This document shows, piece by piece, positions 16,988-25,401 of a DNA stretch of 64,000 bases. Both the position numbers and the translations under genes were made by a program. The first letter of the stretch is position 1. Every line of letters begins with the position of its first letter. The notes beneath the pieces were generated by a model. It saw only the letters and a list, made by a program, of their open reading frames with translations. It did no database searches and was not told the origin of the DNA. Source of the stretch: JAEXOD01 sp043805435 (GTDB lineage Bacteria; Bacteroidota; Ignavibacteria; Ignavibacteriales; Melioribacteraceae); the NCBI GenBank assembly GCA_043805435.1, contig JAZDHY010000100.1, forward strand, positions 1 to 64,000, written 5' to 3'.

Positions 16988-19243
16988 ATGAATTCAAATG
17001 ATGAAGATTTCTTAAAACGTCTTCAGGTTACTTTTAGTATTGAAGCGGAAGAACATATTAAGAAGCTTTCTTCGTGTTTAATTGAATTGGAAAATACCTC
17101 TAATCCCGAAAAAAAATCCGAATTAATAGAAGTTATTTTCCGCGAGGCACACAGCTTAAAAGGTGCAGCACGTTCTGTTAATAAAAAAGATGTTGAAAGT
17201 TTATGTCAAATATTAGAAAGTATATTTGGAGAAATTAAAATTGGACAAATTTCATTAAATGTTCTGCAATTTGATATAATTCACGAAGCAATCGATAATC
17301 TATCTGCTTTGGTATTGGCGGGCAAAATAAAAACCACAAAAGATAACAAGGAGTTAATAAAAAAGTTACGGTCTATTACCGAAGCAGAAAAATTGGACAA
17401 AATAATTGATAAGGAAATAATTATTGAAAAAAAGACTATTTCAGATACTGAATCAGAAGTTCTTACTCAAATTGAACATGGTTTTGATACCGTATTAGTA
17501 GATGTAGAAGAACCTTTGCATAATGAAACAATAAGAATACCCACGGAAAAGTTGGATGCTATATTTTTACAAGCTGAACAAATGATTCAGCTTAAGATTG
17601 CAGCTGAACAAAGGGTTGCCGAACAGAGAACTTTGAATGATTTTATTGATGTGTGGAAAAAGGAATTTTCCGGATGGAATTTACCGGTATTTTCTAAACG
17701 CGATGCTTTATTAAACGAAATAATTGATCGGAATAATGAAAAATTTAATCAATTTGGGGCAATTTTAAAATCATTTACTCACGCTATTGAATATGATAGG
17801 AATGCTCTTGTACGAATGATAGATGAGCATGTAGAAACAATGAAAAGCGCTGTAATGCTTCCCGTGGTTACAATTATTGAAGGATTACCAAAATTTGTTC
17901 GCGAGCTTGCCCGCAGTCAAGGAAAAAATGCCGAAATAATTATAACCGGAAAAGAAGTTGAAGTTGACAAGCGCATTCTTGACGAAATTAAAGATCCATT
18001 AATCCATTTGGTACGAAATTGTATTGATCATGGGATACTTAAACCTGATGAATTTAAACACCTAAACAAATTGGCAAAGGGAGAGATAATATTAAATTTT
18101 AATGTAATTGAAAATCGACATCTTGAAGTTGTTATTTTCGACAACGGTGTGGGTATAGATCCTGAAAAAGTACGTAAAGCAGCAGTTAAATCTGGTTTAT
18201 TTACTGAAAATTTTCTAAATAACTTAAATCCACAAGAAATTTTGATGTTGATATTTCAGTCCGGATTATCAACAAATCAAATAATTACGGATATTTCAGG
18301 ACGCGGATTAGGTTTAGCAATAGTACGCGAAAAGGTAGAAAAACTTGGAGGTTCGGTTTCGGTTGTCAGTTTACCAAATATTGGAACAACATTTCACTTA
18401 ATATTACCATTAACTTTGGCAACATTCAGATGCGTTTTAATACGTATTGGAGAATATTTGTTTGCTGTTCCGACAGTTAATGTTGAACATGTTACAAGAG
18501 TAAAACGCGAAGAGATCCAAACTGTTGGAAACAAAGAAACACTGATGAAGAATGGAAAAATTCTTAGTTTAGTTAACCTTGGAAAAGTTTTAGGTTTGCC
18601 AACCGAAAAAATAAACAGTTCAGAGATAATCCAAATAATAATTATTGCTTTAGCTGATAAATGTATTGCTTTTATGGTTGATGAAATTTTGGAGGAACAG
18701 CAGATTATTGTAAAAGAATTGGGGAAACAGCTAAGTCGTGTTAAAAATATTAGTGGTGCTACTGTTCTTGGATCAGGTAAAGTTGTTCCCGTAATAAACG
18801 TTTTCGATTTGATGAAATCCGCTGCAAATCTAGAATCTAATGTTAAAGATACTCAAGAAAAGGAGATCAAAACTATAAAGAAAAACAAAATTCTTGTGGT
18901 TGATGATTCAATTACATCGCGTACTTTAATTAAAAATATTATTGAATCGGCAGATTATTTTGTTGAAACGGCAGTTGACGGTGTTGATGCCTTCACAAAA
19001 ATGCTTATTGGCAAATTTGATTTAATAGTGTCTGATGTTGATATGCCTAGGATGAATGGCTTTGAACTTACTTTAAAGATTCGTAACAATAAAAAGCTTA
19101 GTGAGTTGCCGGTAGTACTAGTAACTGCTCTGGAATTGCAAGAAGACCGCGAACGAGGTATTGAGGTAGGAGCAAATGCCTACATTATAAAAAGTAGTTT
19201 TGACCAAAGTAATTTATTAGAGGTGATTAAACAATTATTATAA
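16988..19243 (+). CDS. Hybrid CheA histidine kinase with C-terminal receiver domain (WspE-like)
   Basis: Domains run Hpt (residues about 1-115, phosphorylated His55 in FREAHSLKGAARS), a linker without a recognisable P2 domain, an enlarged helical dimerisation region (about 180-310), HATPase (about 315-475; HLVRNCIDHGI, DNGVGID, SGRGLGLAIV), CheW/P5 (about 480-620) and a receiver (about 632-751; LVVDDS and phosphoacceptor Asp in DLIVSDVDMPRMNGF). CheA-REC fusion with no free CheY nearby is typical of Wsp and other alternative arrays, where the receiver tunes or sinks phosphate. It starts after AAGGAAA 15 bases downstream of the receptor stop. The phosphate probably goes to CheB and to the hybrid kinase downstream, by inference. 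Confidence 0.93.
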   Translation: MNSNDEDFLKRLQVTFSIEAEEHIKKLSSCLIELENTSNPEKKSELIEVIFREAHSLKGAARSVNKKDVESLCQILESIFGEIKIGQISLNVLQFDIIHEAIDNLSALVLAGKIKTTKDNKELIKKLRSITEAEKLDKIIDKEIIIEKKTISDTESEVLTQIEHGFDTVLVDVEEPLHNETIRIPTEKLDAIFLQAEQMIQLKIAAEQRVAEQRTLNDFIDVWKKEFSGWNLPVFSKRDALLNEIIDRNNEKFNQFGAILKSFTHAIEYDRNALVRMIDEHVETMKSAVMLPVVTIIEGLPKFVRELARSQGKNAEIIITGKEVEVDKRILDEIKDPLIHLVRNCIDHGILKPDEFKHLNKLAKGEIILNFNVIENRHLEVVIFDNGVGIDPEKVRKAAVKSGLFTENFLNNLNPQEILMLIFQSGLSTNQIITDISGRGLGLAIVREKVEKLGGSVSVVSLPNIGTTFHLILPLTLATFRCVLIRIGEYLFAVPTVNVEHVTRVKREEIQTVGNKETLMKNGKILSLVNLGKVLGLPTEKINSSEIIQIIIIALADKCIAFMVDEILEEQQIIVKELGKQLSRVKNISGATVLGSGKVVPVINVFDLMKSAANLESNVKDTQEKEIKTIKKNKILVVDDSITSRTLIKNIIESADYFVETAVDGVDAFTKMLIGKFDLIVSDVDMPRMNGFELTLKIRNNKKLSELPVVLVTALELQEDRERGIEVGANAYIIKSSFDQSNLLEVIKQLL

Positions 19244-19351
19244 ACGTATTGATTAACAATTTTTTGTGTTAGAAAAGTATTAAAATTATTAAAATATTGA
19301 TTGAAATGTTGAATGAACAAATTGTTAGTAATTATTTTTAGGTAAAATATT

Positions 19352-20419
19352 ATGATAAAAGTGCTTATTGCGGAAGATTCCTTAGTAATGCAGCAACATT
19401 TAACTCACATTCTTAGTTCGGACCCTGAAATTGAGATTGTTGGAATTGCTAATAACGGTGAAGAAGCCATTTATGCAGTTGAAAAATTACGCCCCGATGT
19501 TATAACTATGGATTGGCATATGCCAAAGTTAGATGGAATGCAGGCAACCAGAATAATAATGGCAACTAATCCTACTCCAATTGTAATTGTTACGGGAAGT
19601 TTTAAGGAAAAAGATGTCGCTTTTTCATTTAATATGATTGAAGCCGGAGCGTTAGCAATAATAAAAAAACCTTCAAGTATAGTTCATCCGGATTATAAAA
19701 ACGAGATTCAGGGTTTAATTCAGACATTAAAATTAATGTCTGAAATTAAATTGGTTAAACGAATTTCTAATATTGCATTGGAGCCTATATCAATAAAATC
19801 TGAGGTGCCAAAAATAATTAACAAAAATTCAAAAGCTAAAATTATAGCCATTGGGGCTTCAACCGGAGGGCCTCTTATAATACAAAAAATTCTTTCCAAC
19901 ATGCCTAAAGATATTCAGGTGCCAATTCTAATTGTCCAACATATTTCTATAGGTTTTACAAAAGGTTTTGTTCAATGGTTAACTAATACAACAAATTTTC
20001 CGTTACACATTGCTTGTGATGGTGAATGTCTTCTTCCGGGTAATGGTTATATTGCTCCTGATAATTTTCACATGGGAATAAAAAACGGAGCAAAAATATT
20101 ACTAAGCAATCATGAATTAGAAAATGGTTTACGCCCATCAATTGCGTTTCTTTTCCGTACGGTAGCAAATGTTTTTGGCCATGAAGCAATTGGTGTGCTG
20201 CTTACAGGAATGGGACGTGACGGTGCCGAAGAATTAAAGTTAATGAAAGAAAAAGGAGCTGTTACTTTTGCTCAGGATAAGGAAAGTTGTGTTGTTTATG
20301 GTATGCCGGGCGAGGCCGAAAAATTGAACGCTGCTACATACATCCTTTCTCCCGAAGAAATAACTAAGGCATTAATTGGGTTAACAAAAAAAATGAATGG
20401 TGACGAATATGCAAAATGA
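19352..20419 (+). CDS. cheB: CheB protein-glutamate methylesterase (WspF-like)
   Basis: CheB removes receptor methyl groups or deamidates glutamines. The receiver (residues about 1-125) has the acidic pair in IAEDS and the phosphoacceptor Asp54 in ITMDWHMP. The methylesterase domain (about 160-350) shows the catalytic Ser170 in GASTGGP, the His in IVQHIS and the Asp in GMGRDGAEEL. The full catalytic triad is present. The gene is separated from cheA by 108 bases and overlaps the next gene, so expression with the hybrid kinase is likely. In Wsp the homologous WspF resets signalling, and loss of it activates the output; the same role can be expected here but is untested. Confidence 0.93.
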   Translation: MIKVLIAEDSLVMQQHLTHILSSDPEIEIVGIANNGEEAIYAVEKLRPDVITMDWHMPKLDGMQATRIIMATNPTPIVIVTGSFKEKDVAFSFNMIEAGALAIIKKPSSIVHPDYKNEIQGLIQTLKLMSEIKLVKRISNIALEPISIKSEVPKIINKNSKAKIIAIGASTGGPLIIQKILSNMPKDIQVPILIVQHISIGFTKGFVQWLTNTTNFPLHIACDGECLLPGNGYIAPDNFHMGIKNGAKILLSNHELENGLRPSIAFLFRTVANVFGHEAIGVLLTGMGRDGAEELKLMKEKGAVTFAQDKESCVVYGMPGEAEKLNAATYILSPEEITKALIGLTKKMNGDEYAK

Positions 20420-23400
20420 TAATAATCTTGAAACAATCCTTGTGGCCGAAGACAGTCCGACCCAAGCAGAACAACTAAAATATATCCTCGAAAACCACAA
20501 CTACAATGTTATTATTGCCAAAGATGGAAAAGTAGCTTTGAAACTTATTTTTGAACAAAATCCTACTTTAGTAATTAGTGATATTGTAATGCCGGAAATG
20601 GATGGTTATGAACTTTGTAAGACGATAAAGTCAACTGAAGAAATCTGCAATATTCCGGTTATATTGCTAACTTCACTTTCGCGGTCGGAAGATGTACTGG
20701 AGGGAATATCGTGCGGTGCAGACAATTTTATAACCAAACCGTATAGAGAAGATTATCTCATTTCACATATTGAACAAATATTAGCAAATAGGAAAATCCA
20801 TGAAAGTGAAAGAGTAAGAATTGGAATGGAAATAGTTTTTGGAGGTAAAAAACGATTTATAACTGCCGGTCAGCAGCAAATGTTAACTTTGCTTATATCT
20901 ACTTATGAGGCTGCTGTTCAAAGAAACAACGAATTGATTAATACGCAAAATGAATTAGAAAAACTTAATGAACATTTAGAAGAATTAGTAATAGATAGAA
21001 CTGTAAAATTGGTGGACGAAATAGAGAGTAGAAAACTTGCGGAAAAAAAAGTTATTAAACTAAACCGTGTTTATGCTGTCCTCAGCAATATTAATAAAGC
21101 AATTGTAAGAATACATGATACAAAAAAATTATTGGAGAAAGCCTGTTCGATAGCAATTGAAGAAGGAAAATTTCAGAGTGTATGGATTGGTCTAATAAAC
21201 TTTACAACAAATAAAATTGAGACATCTGCAACTGCCGGATTAGCGGCTGATTTAATTTTAGATAATTACGATCAAAATCCTATAATTAATAAAATATATT
21301 CAGGGAAGCGTTTTTACTCAAACAATATTGGTACCGAAAACAACTTATCCGAAATTTGCAAACAAAATGCTTTAACAAAGGGTTTTAAATCTTTTGCCAT
21401 ATTTCCCATAAAGCTTATGGAGAAAGAAATTGGAGGCTTTTGTATTTTTTCTAACGAATTGGATTTTTTTGACGAATTGGAAATTAATCTGCTTGATGAA
21501 ATGGTAACCGATATTTCTTTTGCACTGCAATATATTATGAATGAAAGTGAAAGAAAAAGAACGGAGGAAAAACTACGTTTAAGCGAAGAAAAGTTTTCGC
21601 TGGCATTTCGTTCAGCATCATATACCTTAATAATCACAAGAATTTCTGATGGAAAAATAATTGAATTAAATGATAGTTTTTTTGCAATGACCGGCTATAC
21701 CATTGAAGACTGTAAGGGAAAAACAACAATTGGTCTAAATCTTTGGATAAACATAAATGACAGAAATTTTATTACATCGGAATTATCAAAAGGAAATAAA
21801 ATAGTTGGACAAGAATTTTTGTTTAGAAAAAAATCCGGCGAAATTTTAATTGGTCTGTTTTCGGCAGAAATGATAACTATACAAAACGAAAAATGTGTTC
21901 TCTCCAGCATAAATGACATAACAAAGCGCAAATTAATGGAAGAAAGATTAGTTGAAAGCGAGGAATTATTTAGGCATTCTTTTGAATATGCTGCTACTGG
22001 GATTTGTATAATTGGATTAGATTTTAAATTTATAAGAATTAATAATGCTTTTATAAAAATGATAGGTTATGAAGAGAAAGACTTAAAAGAACTTAATCTT
22101 AATGAAATTACTTATCCCGAAGACAAAGAAATAAGTATAAGTAAAGCAAATGCAATTTTAGATGGCAAGCTTGATTATTACTCATTTGAAAAAAGATATT
22201 TAAATAAAAACGGCAGCATAATTTGGGCTATTGTTTCTGTATCATTAATTCGTGATGTTAATAATAATCCAAATTTTTTTATTACCTTGATTAATGATAT
22301 TACTGATAGAAAGCGTATTGAACAGGAATTAATTAAGGCAAAGGATAAAGCTGAAGAGATGAGTCGCCTAAAATCAAATTTTCTTGCAAATATGAATCAT
22401 GAGCTGCGAACTCCGCTGAATGGTATATTAGGTTTTGCAGGAATCCTTGTAGATGAATTAGTGACTGATTATGAACATCAAGAAATGGCAAAAGCAATTT
22501 TTTCATCCGGCAAACGCTTAAGTGATACTTTAAATTTATTGCTGGATCTGGCAAATATTGAAGCCGAAAAAATAAATATTTCAACTTCAATTGTTGATGT
22601 TTCAAAAGTTATTTATAATATTTATAATGCTTTTAAAGAAGCTGCTTTGGCAAAAAACCTGCAATTAAATCTTATTATAAAAGAAGATAACATTTATGCA
22701 TTGTTAGATAAACAATATTTTCCTACAATTATTTATAACCTTGTTGATAATGCTATAAAATATAGTACAAAAGGAACTGTTACTATTGAAGCAGGCATCG
22801 AGATTGTTGATGAACATCCTTGGGTTTCTATAAAAGTAATTGATACAGGTATTGGAATTCCGGCAGAAAAAATGAAAATAATTTGGAAAGCTTTTCGTCA
22901 GGTAAGTGAAGGATTAAATCGTTCAACGGAAGGAACAGGCTTAGGTTTAACAATAGCAAAAAGAATTACTGAGTTATTGCACGGAACTATTACAGTTGAA
23001 AGTACTGATGGATATGGTTCTACATTTACTGTTAAATTTCCGGCAAGAAAAAATAGTGAAGAAATTTTAACTGCTCCAATTAAAACCGGTGAAAAACTAA
23101 CAATCCAAGTGCTAAACAAACAAAACAAAAAAACAATTACTTCAATCCTTTATGTTGAAGATGATATTACTAATCAAAATGTTGTTAAAATGTATGTAAA
23201 AAACTTTTATTTAATAGATACAGCGGAAAATGCAATTAGCGGGTTACAGCTTACAAAACAAAAACATTACGATGTTATATTAATGGATATTAATCTTGGT
23301 CACGGAATGAATGGAGTTCAATTAACAAAGGAAATTAAAAAAAATCCCGCATATGCAAATACTCCAATTATTGCAGTTACTGCTTATACTATGAATAATG

Positions 23401-23513
23401 ATAAGGAGGAGTTTCTTGCAGCCGGTTGTACTCATTATTTAGCTAAACCATTTTTACGTAAAAACCTGTTGGATTTACTTGAAAGCATTTTTCAAACAGA
23501 GAATAATTTATAA
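20409..23513 (+). CDS. Hybrid histidine kinase: REC-GAF-PAS-PAS-HisKA-HATPase-REC
   Basis: This large soluble protein begins with a receiver (LVAEDSPTQAEQL, Asp in VISDIVMPEMDG) joined by a coiled coil to GAF (about 220-375), two PAS domains (about 390-640), HisKA with the phospho-His in NFLANMNHELRTPLNGIL, HATPase (NLVDNAIKYS, DTGIGIP, GTGLGLTIA) and a final receiver (LYVEDDITN, Asp in ILMDINLGHGMNG). No membrane helix is seen. Start ATG 20409 is favoured by GGTGA upstream and gives 1034 residues; an earlier ATG at 20397 has no ribosome site. It overlaps cheB and is the probable output of the array, taking phosphate on its N-terminal receiver. The last receiver has no effector domain and no partner regulator nearby, so the final target is unknown. 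Confidence 0.9.
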   Translation: MQNDNNLETILVAEDSPTQAEQLKYILENHNYNVIIAKDGKVALKLIFEQNPTLVISDIVMPEMDGYELCKTIKSTEEICNIPVILLTSLSRSEDVLEGISCGADNFITKPYREDYLISHIEQILANRKIHESERVRIGMEIVFGGKKRFITAGQQQMLTLLISTYEAAVQRNNELINTQNELEKLNEHLEELVIDRTVKLVDEIESRKLAEKKVIKLNRVYAVLSNINKAIVRIHDTKKLLEKACSIAIEEGKFQSVWIGLINFTTNKIETSATAGLAADLILDNYDQNPIINKIYSGKRFYSNNIGTENNLSEICKQNALTKGFKSFAIFPIKLMEKEIGGFCIFSNELDFFDELEINLLDEMVTDISFALQYIMNESERKRTEEKLRLSEEKFSLAFRSASYTLIITRISDGKIIELNDSFFAMTGYTIEDCKGKTTIGLNLWININDRNFITSELSKGNKIVGQEFLFRKKSGEILIGLFSAEMITIQNEKCVLSSINDITKRKLMEERLVESEELFRHSFEYAATGICIIGLDFKFIRINNAFIKMIGYEEKDLKELNLNEITYPEDKEISISKANAILDGKLDYYSFEKRYLNKNGSIIWAIVSVSLIRDVNNNPNFFITLINDITDRKRIEQELIKAKDKAEEMSRLKSNFLANMNHELRTPLNGILGFAGILVDELVTDYEHQEMAKAIFSSGKRLSDTLNLLLDLANIEAEKINISTSIVDVSKVIYNIYNAFKEAALAKNLQLNLIIKEDNIYALLDKQYFPTIIYNLVDNAIKYSTKGTVTIEAGIEIVDEHPWVSIKVIDTGIGIPAEKMKIIWKAFRQVSEGLNRSTEGTGLGLTIAKRITELLHGTITVESTDGYGSTFTVKFPARKNSEEILTAPIKTGEKLTIQVLNKQNKKTITSILYVEDDITNQNVVKMYVKNFYLIDTAENAISGLQLTKQKHYDVILMDINLGHGMNGVQLTKEIKKNPAYANTPIIAVTAYTMNNDKEEFLAAGCTHYLAKPFLRKNLLDLLESIFQTENNL

Positions 23514-23645
23514 AATAAGCTATTAGTTATGTAGGGCTATAAAAATATGCAACACGCTTTGGTGGGTGTGGCTTTGTTTCTTTTGCTTTTGGGCTATTAA
23601 CGGAAACCTTTAACGCGGGAATGCTCATATATCAAAATCAAAAAT

Positions 23646-23672
23646 AATAGTTAAAACCAACTATTTTAATTT
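23646..23672 (+). terminator. Weak intrinsic terminator after the chemosensory cluster
   Basis: AATAGTT-AAAACC-AACTATT forms a seven-pair stem followed by TTAATTTTTAATT. The stem is all A/T except for one pair, so strength is doubtful. It lies in a 224-base gap. A GC-richer patch at about 23550-23630 precedes it, with no frame I recognise. Confidence 0.4.
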
Positions 23673-23737
23673 TTAATTGAAAAATGAATTTAAGTTAGGT
23701 AACTTTATAAGTTAAATAAAAATAAAATGAGTGTTTT

Positions 23738-25390
23738 ATGAAAATTGCAGTATGCCAATTAAATTCTATAATTGGCAATTTGGAATGGAATAAGAAAAGA
23801 ATATTAGAAAGTTATTATAAAGGAATAAAAGACGGTGTTGATTTAGTTATTTGTCCCGAACTTTCGTTATGCGGTTATCCTCCTCAGGATTTAGTTGAAA
23901 AAGAAGAATTTAGAAAAAAATTAACCGAATTTACAAATTTGGTAGCAGATGAAACAAATAAAGTTGGTCTAATATTTGGAACAATTACAGAAGAATTTGA
24001 TGCTGTTGGAACAGGATTATATAATTCGGCAGTATTATGCTTTAATGGTAAAGTTCAATTTGTACAAAAAAAGACTTTATTGCCAAATTACGATGTATTT
24101 GATGAAGTAAGATATTTTGAATCGGCAAAAGAAGTATCAGTATTTACTTTTAGAGGTGTAAAACTTGGCATTTCAATTTGTGAAGATATTTGGAATGATT
24201 CCGATTATTGGAAAAAGAGACGCTACTCTGTTGATCCGGTACAAAGATTAGTTGATAAAGGGGCAGAAATATTAATTAATATATCTGCTTCGCCTTATGC
24301 TTATGGAAAACGTGAACAAAGGCGTAAAATGCTTTCTGTTTTAACCAAAACAGATAAGTTACCATTAGTTTATACCTGCTGTGCCGGCGCACAGACCGAT
24401 TTAATTTTTGATGGTGCAAGTATGTGTTTTAATGCGGCTGGTGATTTACAACTTATAGGAAAAAGATTTGATGAGGATTATTTTATTTTTGATACCGATA
24501 TTACCTATGAACCCGTTAAAATTATAGAATCATCTTTTGAAGAAGAAGTATTAGATGCTTTAATTTATGGAGTAAAAGAGTATAGCTTAAAGACCGGCTT
24601 TAAAAAAGCTCTAATTGGATTAAGCGGTGGTATTGACTCTGCAATTGTAGCATATATTGCCGTAAAAGCACTTGGCAAAGAAAACGTACATGTTGTTATG
24701 ATGCCCTCAAAATATAGCAGCTTAGGCAGCATTAAAGATTCTGTGAAACTTATTGAAAATTTGAACATCTCATATAATACATTTAGCATTCAACCGGTAT
24801 TTGATAAAGTATTGGAAGTTTTGGACCCTGTTTTTGCCCAAATCGAACCCAATGTTGCTGAAGAAAATATACAATCGCGTACACGCGGATTGTATTTAAT
24901 GGCTCTTTCAAATAAATTTAATTATTTGTTATGTACAACAGGTAATAAAAGTGAAATAGCAGTAGGTTATGCTACCTTATATGGTGATATGTGCGGTGCA
25001 ATAGCGGTTATTGGTGATGTTTACAAAACTCAAGTTTACCAAATTGCAAACTATATAAACAGAGAGGAAGAAATCATTCCTGCTGCTATTATTGAAAAAG
25101 CACCTTCTGCCGAGTTAAGGCCAAATCAAACGGATCAAGATTCTTTGCCGCCGTATGACTTGCTTGATTCTATTTTGAAAATGTATTTGGAAGAATATAA
25201 AGAATATGATGAAATTATTGAAACTATTGGGAATGAAGAAATTGTTTTAAAGACATTGCGTCTTGTTGACCTTAATGAATTTAAAAGAAAACAGGGTGCT
25301 CCCGTTTTAAGAGTTTCTACCAAAGCTTTTGGATATGGAAGAAGATTTCCAATTGTACACGGTTGGAAAAGAAAATTTAAACATAATTAA
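23738..25390 (+). CDS. nadE: Glutamine-dependent NAD+ synthetase
   Basis: NadE converts deamido-NAD to NAD using ammonia from glutamine. The 550-residue two-domain form is the usual length for glutamine-dependent enzymes. The N-terminal nitrilase-like glutaminase has Glu in VICPELSLCGYPPQ, Lys in QKKTLLPNYDVFDE and catalytic Cys148 in ISICEDIWND. The C-terminal synthetase has the PP-loop GLSGGIDSAIVA and NKSEIAVGYATLYGD. The C-terminal end FPIVHGWKRKF closes the family pattern. The gene is monocistronic or leads into dsbD, which starts 12 bases after its stop. Confidence 0.95.
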   Translation: MKIAVCQLNSIIGNLEWNKKRILESYYKGIKDGVDLVICPELSLCGYPPQDLVEKEEFRKKLTEFTNLVADETNKVGLIFGTITEEFDAVGTGLYNSAVLCFNGKVQFVQKKTLLPNYDVFDEVRYFESAKEVSVFTFRGVKLGISICEDIWNDSDYWKKRRYSVDPVQRLVDKGAEILINISASPYAYGKREQRRKMLSVLTKTDKLPLVYTCCAGAQTDLIFDGASMCFNAAGDLQLIGKRFDEDYFIFDTDITYEPVKIIESSFEEEVLDALIYGVKEYSLKTGFKKALIGLSGGIDSAIVAYIAVKALGKENVHVVMMPSKYSSLGSIKDSVKLIENLNISYNTFSIQPVFDKVLEVLDPVFAQIEPNVAEENIQSRTRGLYLMALSNKFNYLLCTTGNKSEIAVGYATLYGDMCGAIAVIGDVYKTQVYQIANYINREEEIIPAAIIEKAPSAELRPNQTDQDSLPPYDLLDSILKMYLEEYKEYDEIIETIGNEEIVLKTLRLVDLNEFKRKQGAPVLRVSTKAFGYGRRFPIVHGWKRKFKHN

Positions 25391-25401
25391 AAGGAAATTT
25401 A

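Noticed and set aside
12614..23513. Ordinary flagellar chemotaxis operon
   Set aside because: No cheY, cheD, cheX or flagellar gene is present, CheA carries a receiver and CheR carries TPRs, which point to an alternative-function array.
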